Made by a program: the position numbers and the translations under genes
In this document: in pieces, positions 41,419-49,587 of the stretch
How positions within the stretch are numbered: position 1 is the first letter of the stretch
Layout of the letters: every line of letters begins with the position of its first letter
Notes under the pieces: generated by a model
What the model was told of the DNA's origin: nothing
The model's database searches: none
Seen by the model: the letters and a program-made list of their open reading frames with translations, nothing else
DNA from: Acidobacteriota bacterium
Lineage (GTDB): Bacteria > Acidobacteriota > Terriglobia > Terriglobales > SCQP01
Length of the DNA stretch: 64,000 nucleotides
Direction of reading: 5' to 3'
NCBI GenBank assembly: GCA_027459505.1
Contig: DAIDIE010000036.1
Coordinates: forward strand, 62,001-126,000

Positions 41419-42858
41419 TCAGTGCGCCGAGTGGGGCAGCGCGCCGGGAAGCTGAGCGGTATTCCAGGCCCAACTGGCAAGCACAGCGGCATTGAAGTTG
41501 GCCGCCTGCGGACGGACCTTGTCAAAGGTATCCGCCTGGCTATGATGCGCTTCGAGGTATGCGGCAGTCCGCTGCACCGCAAAGAAGGCGGGAACGCCCT
41601 TGTTCAGGAATGAGTCCTGATCGGAATAGCTGAAGTCGCGCATGGAAAACGGCTGCAGTTCAAAGACATCACGCAGAGGCTGATAGAGACGCCGAAAGAG
41701 CGGCTCGGCCTGGAGTTGATTTTCCAGCGCCAGGCTGAAAATGCGGCCAGTTCCGGTATCGAGCACCAGGACGGCATCGATGTCCGGCAGTTCGCCGGTG
41801 TGGCGAGCCACATAGGCCAGGGAACCGAGCCCGCCCTCTTCCTCTCCGGTGAAAAGCAGAAAGGTGATCGTGCGGCGCGGCTGCCAATGCAGGGCGGCGA
41901 GGGTGTGAGCGGCTTCCATGACGGCGGCGGCGCCGGCGCCGTTATCCAGCGCGCCTTGCCCCAGATCCCACGAATCGAGATGAGCGGCCAGGATGACCTG
42001 GCCTGGCCCGGTCCCCTGGATTTGAGCGACCACGTTTGCGGAGCGCACTGGACCGCGGGTGACATGTTCGTCCAGGCGAAGTTTCATGCGGACGCCGCCA
42101 GCGGGGGCGAGGCGCGCGAGCCAACTGTAGTCCTCATGCGTGAGCAGAGCAACAGGCAGAGGCGATAGATGGTCGCCATTGCTGCTGCCCATGGTGAAGA
42201 GTGCGTCGGGTTTGCCGCTATCGAGTAAGACCACCGCGGCTTTTTGCCGTTGGAGAAAGCGCAGGGCGGTTTGCCGATCCAATTGCGGCCGTGCCGGCAG
42301 TTTGCGGGTGCCGATCACCGCGTCGTAAGCATCGGGTGCATTCAACTCGTAATGCGTTTCGCGTTTGGGCCAGCCCAGCAAAACAATTTTTCCCTTGAGA
42401 TGGCCGCGGTAGGGGGCAAGGCCGGCTTTGTTGGACGGGGTGAATAAAACCACATCGCCACGTACCCATCCGTTGGTGGCCGGTGCCCAGCCCAAGGAAT
42501 GAATGGGGATGGGACGGCGCATGGGCGCCAGCATTTCGGCTTGCTCGCTCCCCCGCAGCCAGCCGTGGTGGAGGGTGACCGGCTCCTGCCAGACCTTCAG
42601 GCCGTAGCCGCGCAACAGTTTAACGGCCCAGGAATCGGCCGCCGCCATCGCAGGCGATCCGGAAAGGCGAGGTCCGATGCGGTCGGAGAGGAACTCCAAG
42701 TTGCGCACGAGTTGCGACTTGGCCTGGACCGCGGCCCGAATGGCCTGATCGCGGCGGTCCATTCGAGCACGGTAGTTGGAACGCTGGGCGAAGGCGGTGC
42801 AGAGCAACAGCATTGCGAGAGGAGCAAACCGAGGAGGTGAAATAACGCCCTTTTGCAT
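41419..42858 (-). CDS. Secreted M28-family zinc aminopeptidase
   Basis: Co-catalytic zinc peptidase of 479 residues from the ATG at 42858, which begins a signal peptide (ending near TAFAQ, about 25). An alternative ATG is at 42876. A PA-type insert (about 110-270) is followed by the M28 domain. There VILAAHLDSWDLGQGALDNGAG supplies the first His and bridging Asp, TGEEEGGLGS the catalytic Glu pair, VLVLDTGTG another ligand and YLEAHHSQADTFDKV the last His. It probably degrades extracellular peptides for nutrition. It is divergent from the histidine kinase gene. Confidence 0.92.
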   Translation of the reverse strand: MQKGVISPPRFAPLAMLLLCTAFAQRSNYRARMDRRDQAIRAAVQAKSQLVRNLEFLSDRIGPRLSGSPAMAAADSWAVKLLRGYGLKVWQEPVTLHHGWLRGSEQAEMLAPMRRPIPIHSLGWAPATNGWVRGDVVLFTPSNKAGLAPYRGHLKGKIVLLGWPKRETHYELNAPDAYDAVIGTRKLPARPQLDRQTALRFLQRQKAAVVLLDSGKPDALFTMGSSNGDHLSPLPVALLTHEDYSWLARLAPAGGVRMKLRLDEHVTRGPVRSANVVAQIQGTGPGQVILAAHLDSWDLGQGALDNGAGAAAVMEAAHTLAALHWQPRRTITFLLFTGEEEGGLGSLAYVARHTGELPDIDAVLVLDTGTGRIFSLALENQLQAEPLFRRLYQPLRDVFELQPFSMRDFSYSDQDSFLNKGVPAFFAVQRTAAYLEAHHSQADTFDKVRPQAANFNAAVLASWAWNTAQLPGALPHSAH

Positions 42859-42972
42859 CGAAAAAGCGAGCCCCATTTTGGATTGAATCGGCGGGAGCCG
42901 CTCTCCCGCTAATCTTTTTGCTGAACTGGCCGATGAAGTGGTAGAAGAAGTTTGGTTATTCAGGACCCTATC

Positions 42973-45009
42973 ATGTCGAAGCCGCAGACAGGAGCCGCCC
43001 CCCAAATAAGAGCAGGCGGAGACCCGAGCCTGGTCGTGCAGTTGGAGACCCTGGTTCGCGTCAACGAGTTGCTACTCAACGGCGTCAAGGACGACGAAGC
43101 GCTCCAGCAAGCTTTGTCAGTGGTACTGGAAAGCTTTGCCTTGCTGGTAGCCAGTGTGTATGAAATCAGTGCGGACGGCAATTGGCTTCACCTGCGCGCC
43201 GCCGCCAGCAAAATCAGCACGGAACAACTACTGCCCAGGATGGCACTGGGCGGCCCAGGAATCATTCCGGAAACGGTGCGCAACAAGCAGCCGCTCCACG
43301 TCGAGGATTGCCACTCCCACAGCAGCTACGTTGCCCGCGATTCCGCCGTGTTGTCCGAATACGCCATTCCCCTGCTGAGCTCTTCGCGCGTGGTGGGCGT
43401 TTTGAACCTGGAGGCGGCCGCTCCCTTCGATGCAGAGATGCGGAAAATGCTGGACCGGGTCGCCCTCGCAGTAGGGGCAGTTCTGTTGAACCGGCAACTT
43501 TACGATGAGGCGAAGCGCTCGCGCGATCACTTGCACGACCTGTACCATAATTCACCGCTTTGGCACCACAGCTTCGACAATGAGACCAAGATTACCGAGA
43601 TTAACCAAGCGGGGCTGGACTATCTCGGACTGAGCCGCGACCGGGTGATTGGCCGCAGGCTGTCGGAGCTCTGCACTTCGGCCAGCGCACGCCGTTTTCC
43701 GCCGGTGGAGAGCGTGATTGAGGAACTAGCGCAGCAACGCGAATTGACCCCCTTTGATGTGGAGCTGCCCACACGTGGCGACGAGCCGCGGCTGATGCGG
43801 GTTTACGCCAACGCGGTGATGGTAGAGGGCGAACTGCACGGTGGGCGGGCCGTTTTGCTCAACGTGACCCAAGAACGTGAGTTGCAGCGGCAACTGGTGG
43901 AAGCGCAGAAGATGCAGGCAGTGGGAACGCTGACCGCTGGCATCGCGCATGATTTCAACAATATCCTGACGACCGTCCTCGGGCAGATCGAGCTGTTGAA
44001 CATGCGTCACGGGGCGCGGCTGCCGGAAGACGCGCTGGAACGGCTCAAACGGATCGAACGCTCCGGCAGACGGGCCGCCACCCTGGTCGGCCAGCTCCTA
44101 AGCTTTTCGCGGCAAGACCCGCGGCAGATGGGGGCGGTGGACCTCTGGGCGATGGTCGGCGCCACCATGGAACTGCTGCGGCACGGCGTGCCGGAAAACA
44201 TCGAGCTTCATAAAGAGCTGCTGCGCAGTGGTAGCAGCACCGTGTGGGGCAATCTGGGGCAGTTGCAGCAGATGCTGGTGAACCTGGCCAACAATGCTCA
44301 GCAATCCATGCCCAAAGGCGGCAAGCTGAGCTTTTCGCTGCAGGATAGTGAAGGTCCGGAGGGAGAGCCACGCGGGCGCTGGGTGCTGCTCACGGTACGC
44401 GACACCGGCATGGGCATGAACGAGACGATTCGCGAGCGCATTTTCGAGCCCTTCTTCAGCAACGAACGCCACCATGACGCGGCGGGTCTGGGGCTGGCGA
44501 TTGTGTACGGAATTGTGCAGGCGCATCAGGGCGTCATTGAGCTGGAGAGCGCCCCTGGACAGGGAACGACGTTCCGCATTTACCTGCCCTTGTGGCAGTC
44601 GGCGATCGAGCCGATGCCGAACAACCAGCAGCCCGAACCAAGCACCGGCAAGGGGCGCATCCTGCTGGTGGAAGACGATGTGGCAGTGGCGGAAACCACT
44701 GGGCAGATGTTGCTCAGCCTGGGCTACGAAGTGGAGACGGCGACGCTGCCCAGTCAGGCGCTGGCGATCTACGAGAAGGAGCGCGACGGCTTTGATCTGG
44801 TGGTCACCGATATAACGATGCCGGAGATGAACGGCTACGAGTTAGCGGAACGGATTCAGGCGCGCTACGGACCGGTTCATGTTTTGTTTGTAACCGGATA
44901 TGATTTCAGTGGAGTAGGACCCTCCTCGCGTTTTCTGTTGCAGAAGCCGCTTACACTGCAATCGCTAGGAGAAGGGGTCCGTATGGCCATGGCTTCGGAG
45001 GCGCAATGA
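42973..45009 (+). CDS. Hybrid sensor histidine kinase (GAF-PAS-HisKA-HATPase-receiver)
   Basis: Soluble sensor kinase of 678 residues from the ATG at 42973. Domains: GAF (about 25-175), PAS (about 190-305), HisKA with phospho-His326 in GIAHDFNNILTTVLGQIELL, and HATPase (about 420-540) with N-box LVNLANNAQQSM, G1 DTGMGMNE, F-box FEPFFS and G2 GLGLAIVYGI. A C-terminal receiver (about 560-675) has phospho-Asp613 in VVTDITMPEMNG and Lys in LLQKPL. No transmembrane helix is seen, so the signal is cytoplasmic. The stop overlaps the next gene by 4 bases, making a co-translated phosphorelay pair. Confidence 0.94.
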   Translation: MSKPQTGAAPQIRAGGDPSLVVQLETLVRVNELLLNGVKDDEALQQALSVVLESFALLVASVYEISADGNWLHLRAAASKISTEQLLPRMALGGPGIIPETVRNKQPLHVEDCHSHSSYVARDSAVLSEYAIPLLSSSRVVGVLNLEAAAPFDAEMRKMLDRVALAVGAVLLNRQLYDEAKRSRDHLHDLYHNSPLWHHSFDNETKITEINQAGLDYLGLSRDRVIGRRLSELCTSASARRFPPVESVIEELAQQRELTPFDVELPTRGDEPRLMRVYANAVMVEGELHGGRAVLLNVTQERELQRQLVEAQKMQAVGTLTAGIAHDFNNILTTVLGQIELLNMRHGARLPEDALERLKRIERSGRRAATLVGQLLSFSRQDPRQMGAVDLWAMVGATMELLRHGVPENIELHKELLRSGSSTVWGNLGQLQQMLVNLANNAQQSMPKGGKLSFSLQDSEGPEGEPRGRWVLLTVRDTGMGMNETIRERIFEPFFSNERHHDAAGLGLAIVYGIVQAHQGVIELESAPGQGTTFRIYLPLWQSAIEPMPNNQQPEPSTGKGRILLVEDDVAVAETTGQMLLSLGYEVETATLPSQALAIYEKERDGFDLVVTDITMPEMNGYELAERIQARYGPVHVLFVTGYDFSGVGPSSRFLLQKPLTLQSLGEGVRMAMASEAQ

Positions 45010-45755
45010 CGAAACCGGCGCAGCGCGTTCTCATTTGCACCCGCCAGCCTTTGCTGGGCCGCTTGTTGGCCGAATCGCTGGGCAATCGCGGTTACGCCAC
45101 GATGATGGAGCCCAACCTGGCAGCGGTGCCACACGCGGATGAGACGTTGCATCCCAGCGCCATTGTGCTGGACGCCAGTGGTGAAGCGCTGGAATGGCTG
45201 CGCACGCAGGACGCCAGCCTGCGGCACCGTTGCCTGGTGCTGGGGGAAGGCGACCTCTCCGAATTTACGGCATTGGGCTGCCGCGCCATCTCCCCGGCCG
45301 ATAGTGTGGACCGCGTCGAGCAGGAGGTACGCGAACTCTCTCCCAAGGGCAATGCGCCACGCCCCCTGCTGCTGATCGTGGATGACGACCCAGAAACCCG
45401 CGCCACTGTGCGCGATTACTTCCAGGCCGTGGGTTACGACTGCGCCAGCGCCGATAACGGTATGGAAGCCTTGAACCGCATCCGCCAGGAATTGCCCGAC
45501 GTGGTGCTGCTGGATCTGAACATGCCGGAAATGGGCGGCCTGGATTTTCTCAAGGTGGTGCGCCAGCTCAATAACGCCTTCGGTATTATTGTGATTACCG
45601 CGATGCGCGATCCCAAACTGGCGGCGCGCGCGGTCAGCGCCGGGGCCTTCGACGTGGTGGAGAAGCCTATTAACTTCCAGCACCTGGCTTACCTGGTGCG
45701 CATTCAATTGAACTACCGGCAATTGCGCGAACGGCTGCGGCTGAAGACCACCTGA
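45006..45755 (+). CDS. Double-receiver response regulator without output domain
   Basis: A 249-residue protein. The N-terminal half (about 1-110: RVLICTRQPLLGRLLAESLGNRGY) looks like a degenerate receiver lacking the acidic pair, with AIVLDASG at the phospho-Asp position. The C-terminal half (about 117-240) is a complete receiver: LLIVDDDPETRATVRDYF, phospho-Asp in VVLLDLNMPEMGG, and Lys in VVEKPINF. No DNA-binding or enzymatic domain follows, so output must come from protein contacts. It overlaps the hybrid kinase gene by 4 bases and ends before a bidirectional terminator. Confidence 0.88.
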   Translation: MTKPAQRVLICTRQPLLGRLLAESLGNRGYATMMEPNLAAVPHADETLHPSAIVLDASGEALEWLRTQDASLRHRCLVLGEGDLSEFTALGCRAISPADSVDRVEQEVRELSPKGNAPRPLLLIVDDDPETRATVRDYFQAVGYDCASADNGMEALNRIRQELPDVVLLDLNMPEMGGLDFLKVVRQLNNAFGIIVITAMRDPKLAARAVSAGAFDVVEKPINFQHLAYLVRIQLNYRQLRERLRLKTT

Positions 45756-45780
45756 AGCGCCGGCCAATACGAGACAGGGC

Positions 45781-45818
45781 AAAGCAAGAGGGAGGCCACG
45801 CGGCCTCCCTCTTGCTTT
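45781..45818. terminator. Bidirectional hairpin terminator between response regulator and pspA
   Basis: A 17-bp perfect stem (45781-45797 with 45802-45818, core GCAAGAGGGAGGCC) with loop ACGC lies between the convergent genes. The stem base is AAA/TTT, giving short T-runs in both directions. Confidence 0.85.
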
Positions 45819-45826
45819 GGGGCCGT

Positions 45827-46489
45827 TCAGCCCGCGATACGTTTCTGGCGGAGCTCGCGCAACAAGCGTTCTACCCGCTCTTCGCGCTCAAGATTCGTGA
45901 ACTGTTCCTCCAGCGCGGGCTGCAGCAGTTCCTGATGCGCCTGCCCCAGGGCTTCGGAGTGGCGGATCTTATGGCGCATGCGCTCCCACGCGCCACTAGC
46001 GGCCTCGGGCTGGGCCGCCACGCGGGCGGCGTTCGCTTTGTGGGTGACACGCGCGCGGCGGTACTGTGTCAGCAGCAACTCCTTGCGTTCTCGGGTTTCC
46101 CGCAGCTTGACCGTGAGCTGGTCAAAAGCGCGGCGCAGTTCCAGCACCTGCGCCTGCTGAGTGGTCAACTGCTGCTGGAAAGCCTGCGCCAGTTCGTCGT
46201 TCTGCTCCGCGCGTAGAAGGGCGGCGCGCGCCATCTCTTCGTTGTTCTTGTCCAGGGCCAGCTCCGCCTTGCGCCGCCACTCCTGCGTGGCGGATTGCAG
46301 TTCCGTCAGCCGGTTGCGAAGCTGGTTTTCATCGGCGATCGCAATCGCCAACTGGGTTTTCACCTGCATGAGCTGGTTTTCCATGTCGAGCACTACCTGA
46401 TTGAGGAGCTTGGCCGGGTCTTCCGCTTTCTCAATGAGGTCATTCAGATTAGCGCGGAGCAGAGTCGAAATGCGTTCAAAGAGTGCCAT
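45827..46489 (-). CDS. pspA: PspA/IM30 family membrane-stress protein
   Basis: A 220-residue ESCRT-III-like coiled-coil protein that polymerises on and repairs stressed inner membranes. The N-terminus MALFERISTLLRANLNDLIEKAEDPAKLLNQVVLDMENQLMQVK is classic PspA: amphipathic helix, then hairpin of long helices (about 25-140), with RRKAELALDKNNEEMARAAL near 90. The C-terminal part (about 150-220) is shorter and diverged. AAGGAG precedes the ATG by 9 bases. It lies 142 bases downstream of the flotillin gene in the same direction; a 7-bp hairpin (46518-46536) sits in the gap. Confidence 0.94.
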   Translation of the reverse strand: MALFERISTLLRANLNDLIEKAEDPAKLLNQVVLDMENQLMQVKTQLAIAIADENQLRNRLTELQSATQEWRRKAELALDKNNEEMARAALLRAEQNDELAQAFQQQLTTQQAQVLELRRAFDQLTVKLRETRERKELLLTQYRRARVTHKANAARVAAQPEAASGAWERMRHKIRHSEALGQAHQELLQPALEEQFTNLEREERVERLLRELRQKRIAG

Positions 46490-46631
46490 ACTCGAATCTC
46501 CTTAAGTTCTGAAGCGCCGCGGCCTATGGGGCCGCGAGTCGCTGCTTACCCTCGTCGCGAAATCCAGCGCCGCCCCCTCCCCAGCGGGCATGGTCTGAGG
46601 CGGCATGCCTGGAACATGTTCCCCTGACCCG

Positions 46632-48059
46632 TTACTGGCCGGAGCCGGCAGCCTTGACGTCCGGTTTCTCCGCCTTGTCGCCGATCAAGCGAACCTTGCT
46701 CAGCAGCTCGGAAAGCTGCATTCCAGAGAGGGCTTCGAACAGAGCGGGCACCTGCGCGGCAATCCGCGTCATATCGCCAGTCAGCTTGTTGGCGCCCGCA
46801 CTATCACCCCCAGTGGAGACTATGGTGATCTTGTCGACCTTGGCCAAGGGCGCGGCCATAGCCTGCACCACCTGGGGCAGGCTGGTGATCAACTTGTCAA
46901 CCACGGCGGCCTGGTTGTACTCCTGGTAGGCAGCGGCCTTGACGTTCATGGCGCGGGCCTCGGCGTCGCCTTTCTTGAAGATGACCTCGGCTTCGGCTTC
47001 ACCCTGGGCGCGGATGGCGCTGGCCTGCCCTTCCGCTTCGGTGGTGAGACGCAGCCTTTCGGCCTCGGCGAGGTTCTGGATACGCTGCTTTTCGACTTCG
47101 GCCTGTTTCAGGACGGTTGCGATCAGCTCCTTCTCGTGGCGTGCGATTTCCGCCTCCTGCACCTTGATCTGCTGCTCTTTTTCCACTTGCTGCACGCGCA
47201 CCGCTTCCGCGACGACCTGCTGCTGCATGACATTGGCCTGGATCTCGTAGGCCTTGTCGGCCTGCGCCTGCTGCTTCTTCACCGTCTCCTGATATGTCGC
47301 CTGCTTCACCTGCAGGTCGCGCTGGGCTTCGGCCTGCTTGGCCTGCGAGAGGGTTTCGGCCAGCACACGCTCCTGGTCGGCTTGCGCTTTGGCCACGGCG
47401 GCGGCGCGTTGCGCCTCGGCGCGTTTGATGGCGGTGTCACGCTCGGCTTCGGCGGCGGCGACATCTGCGTCGCGCTTGATGCGCGCCACGTCCGGGCGCC
47501 CCATGTTGCTGATGTATTCGTTCTTGTCGCGCACTTCCTTGATGGTGAAGGAGATCACCTCCAGGCCCATTTTGCTGAGGTCCTCCGCGCAGGTGGAGCG
47601 CATGCGGTCGCCCACCATTTCCGGCTCTTTGACGATCTGCTCGACCGTCAACTGGCCGATGATGCCGCGCAGATGGCCTTCCATCACCAGGCGAATGAGC
47701 GCCTCGCGCTGCTGCGGCGTTTTGGTCAGAAACTGTTCGGAGGCGGTCAAAATGGACTCCGGATCGGACTTCACCTTGATTTGCGCGACGGCTTCGACGG
47801 TCACGGCCACGCCTTGCGAGGTGTAGAGATCCTGCTGCGGCGCCACGTCGAACGACATCAGTTCCAGCGACAACTCGCGGCACTGCTCGACCATGGGAAG
47901 AATCAAGGTGCCACGGCCCTTGATGATGCGGGTGCCGCGGAAGCCGTACACCACCAGCGCCTCATGCGGTCCGGCCTTGCGGAACATGCGGGCGATGGCG
48001 GTGAGAATAAGCAACGTGGCCAGAATGAGCAAAGCGATGAAGATTGCGACGTGAGCCAT
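46632..48059 (-). CDS. Flotillin-like SPFH protein (YqiK type)
   Basis: A 475-residue membrane scaffold protein. An N-terminal transmembrane helix (about 4-24) is followed by the SPFH/band-7 domain (about 30-200: GPHEALVVYGFRGTRIIKGRGTLILPMVEQ, MGLEVISFTIKEVRDKNEYI). A long Ala/Glu/Gln/Lys coiled coil (about 205-400) with EAEA repeats and a C-terminal flotillin domain complete it. Flotillins organise membrane microdomains and are commonly partnered with NfeD proteins, as here (2 bases from the nfeD gene). It lies downstream of xre and nfeD and upstream of pspA, all in one direction. Confidence 0.94.
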   Translation of the reverse strand: MAHVAIFIALLILATLLILTAIARMFRKAGPHEALVVYGFRGTRIIKGRGTLILPMVEQCRELSLELMSFDVAPQQDLYTSQGVAVTVEAVAQIKVKSDPESILTASEQFLTKTPQQREALIRLVMEGHLRGIIGQLTVEQIVKEPEMVGDRMRSTCAEDLSKMGLEVISFTIKEVRDKNEYISNMGRPDVARIKRDADVAAAEAERDTAIKRAEAQRAAAVAKAQADQERVLAETLSQAKQAEAQRDLQVKQATYQETVKKQQAQADKAYEIQANVMQQQVVAEAVRVQQVEKEQQIKVQEAEIARHEKELIATVLKQAEVEKQRIQNLAEAERLRLTTEAEGQASAIRAQGEAEAEVIFKKGDAEARAMNVKAAAYQEYNQAAVVDKLITSLPQVVQAMAAPLAKVDKITIVSTGGDSAGANKLTGDMTRIAAQVPALFEALSGMQLSELLSKVRLIGDKAEKPDVKAAGSGQ

Positions 48060-48061
48060 GT

Positions 48062-48682
48062 TTATTGCGCCTCCTTGACAGTTGAATCCGAATCCGCGGC
48101 CGTTTCGCCAGCGTTGGAGCTGGTGGCCAGGTGGCGGTCCCAGGAACGCACCAGCGCTATTCCACCCCGCAAAGCGGTAATCACAACTTCCTGCCCCTTC
48201 GGCAAGGCAACACCGTCCTCACTACGGGCGGGCAGCGCGCGCCGTGTGCCGTGCTGGGAGAAAATCATTTCGCCTGTGCCGCCGCCGGCTCGAATGGGAT
48301 GACTCAAGCGGCCGGGAATACCCACAAGTTCGAAGTCCTCCGCCTCCAGTCCCTGCTCTCCTCCCGCCATCAGCCGCGTAAAGACCCAACCAACCAGGGT
48401 TGCGCCAGCGAACCCGCCCAGCACCGCGAAGCTGAGGTCAAACAACAGCCACAAGCGCCCATACGTCTCGAGCAGATAGCCAATGGCGCCAAACCAGGCG
48501 AGAAAGGCGGCAATCGCAAACAGGTTGAGATAACGGCCGAGCAGTCCGCGCAGACCATGGACACCAACATGAGCGACGTGCCCGTGCCAGCGCAGGTGCA
48601 GACGCGACCCGCCCGCTGCCGCGAGCAGGCTCAGCACAAAGCCGGTTATGAAACAGAAAAGATAAATTTGCGACCAGTTCAT
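48062..48682 (-). CDS. NfeD-like / YqiJ-type membrane protein with OB-fold tail
   Basis: A 206-residue protein with an N-terminal helix (about 6-24), two to three further helices (about 50-110) and a C-terminal soluble beta domain (about 115-185, LVGIPGRLSHPIRAGGGTGEMIF, GQEVVITALRGGIALVRSW) resembling the NfeD/YqiJ OB fold. NfeD-type proteins pair with flotillins. Here the gene ends 2 bases before the flotillin gene and its start overlaps the xre stop by 4 bases, so the three genes are one translational unit. Confidence 0.85.
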   Translation of the reverse strand: MNWSQIYLFCFITGFVLSLLAAAGGSRLHLRWHGHVAHVGVHGLRGLLGRYLNLFAIAAFLAWFGAIGYLLETYGRLWLLFDLSFAVLGGFAGATLVGWVFTRLMAGGEQGLEAEDFELVGIPGRLSHPIRAGGGTGEMIFSQHGTRRALPARSEDGVALPKGQEVVITALRGGIALVRSWDRHLATSSNAGETAADSDSTVKEAQ

Positions 48683-49209
48683 TCTTTCCTCCTGGCACGA
48701 GGATCCTTTCCCGGGAGCGACGCCGCCGCGAGCGCGCCGGAGTCTTCCAAAGCCATGGCATTCCAGAGCCGGTCCAGGAGTGCTGGCGTCTCAAGAATTT
48801 TCCCCAGCAACAACAAGCAGCGCCGGGAATCGGCGTGGCGAGCCAGCGCCAGGAGCGCCTGGGCCAGCGGCTGATCGCGCTGGAAGCGCTCCGCTCCGGC
48901 AATCAGCCACAGGTCGAGGCGATCCTCCTGGGCGCGCAACTCGGAAAGCAGTTCGGGGTGGTAGCCGGGCGGGTCATCCACCAGGTAGCCGGGATGCACG
49001 TTGAAAAACCGGGCCAGCAGGGCGCGAGTGCGATTGCTCAGGTGGGGGCGCGCGCCGCTTTCAATTTGCGAGAGGTAGGCCTGGCTCAGGGTGGCCCTGA
49101 GTTCGCGCCGCATGAGGGCACAGACCTCCTGCTGGGTGAGCTCGCGTTGCAGGCCGCGCAGGCTGCCTTCGACGCTGCGCAAATAACGGATTTTCTCTCC
49201 GGTGGTCAT
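48679..49209 (-). CDS. XRE-family transcriptional regulator, likely autoregulator of the pspA/flotillin operon
   Basis: A 176-residue protein from the ATG at 49209 (MTTGEKIRYLRSVEGSL). The helix-turn-helix spans about residues 5-75 (LTQQEVCALM, LSQAYLSQIESGARPHLSNRTRALLARFFNV); the C-terminal half is helical (about 95-165, Leu/Ala-rich), probably for dimerisation or sensing. A frame six codons longer begins with TTG inside the operator and is unlikely. A 14-bp perfect inverted repeat lies 5 bases upstream of the ATG. First gene of xre-nfeD-flotillin-pspA. Confidence 0.9.
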   Translation of the reverse strand: MTTGEKIRYLRSVEGSLRGLQRELTQQEVCALMRRELRATLSQAYLSQIESGARPHLSNRTRALLARFFNVHPGYLVDDPPGYHPELLSELRAQEDRLDLWLIAGAERFQRDQPLAQALLALARHADSRRCLLLLGKILETPALLDRLWNAMALEDSGALAAASLPGKDPRARRKE

Positions 49210-49213
49210 CGCT

Positions 49214-49249
49214 ATTGCAATTTGCAATTACATCTTTGCAAATTGCAAT
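49214..49249. promoter_or_regulatory. Operator: 14-bp perfect inverted repeat upstream of xre
   Basis: ATTGCAATTTGCAA (49214-49227), 8-base spacer, TTGCAAATTGCAAT (49236-49249). Each arm contains two TTGCAA units 7 bases apart, four in all. It overlaps the predicted -10, the start of transcription and the ribosome-binding region of xre, as expected for the site of an autorepressor. Confidence 0.85.
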
Positions 49250-49260
49250 ATTCATGTCAA
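49232..49260 (-). promoter_or_regulatory. Predicted promoter of the xre-nfeD-flotillin(-pspA) operon
   Basis: Perfect -35 TTGACA at 49255-49260, 17-base spacer, then TAATTG at 49232-49237 (preceded by TG at close distance). The -10 falls in the centre of the inverted repeat. The leader would be about 15 bases, with no Shine-Dalgarno visible. Confidence 0.6.
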
Positions 49261-49527
49261 GCCCCTTCCCGCACCGCTGCCGCGCGAACTCGGCGCGGTC
49301 CCGGCCTGCAAAGCTGGACACCGCGCCGGGCTCGCGGCGCATGGCAATCGGCATGCTGTATCCGGACGCGGGCGGCATTCGGCACGAGGAAGCTAACAAG
49401 AAAGCCTTGGCGGGACGGCGCTTTCATTGACGGCGCGAGAGAGCTAGCGAGCACTTTGCCGGAGACAGGTGCAAAAAATTGCGGAAAAAAGGCAAGTACG
49501 CTGGCGGACGGCCCAGCCACTGCACTC

Positions 49528-49557
49528 TTGAACGAGTCACTAGGGCACTGCTATGCT
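49528..49557 (+). promoter_or_regulatory. Predicted promoter of the LuxR-type regulator
   Basis: TTGAAC (49528-49533), 18-base spacer, TATGCT (49552-49557); initiation near 49564, about 24 bases upstream of the GTG start. The rest of the 49261-49527 stretch shows no gene or structure I can name. Confidence 0.5.
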
Positions 49558-49587
49558 CCAACAGGGCCAAATTGGACGGGTGAACCT

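Noticed and set aside
48835-49587. N-terminal extension of about 250 codons for the LuxR-type regulator
   Set aside because: It reads antisense through xre and its promoter and has no domain; a GTG at 49588 fits the family start.
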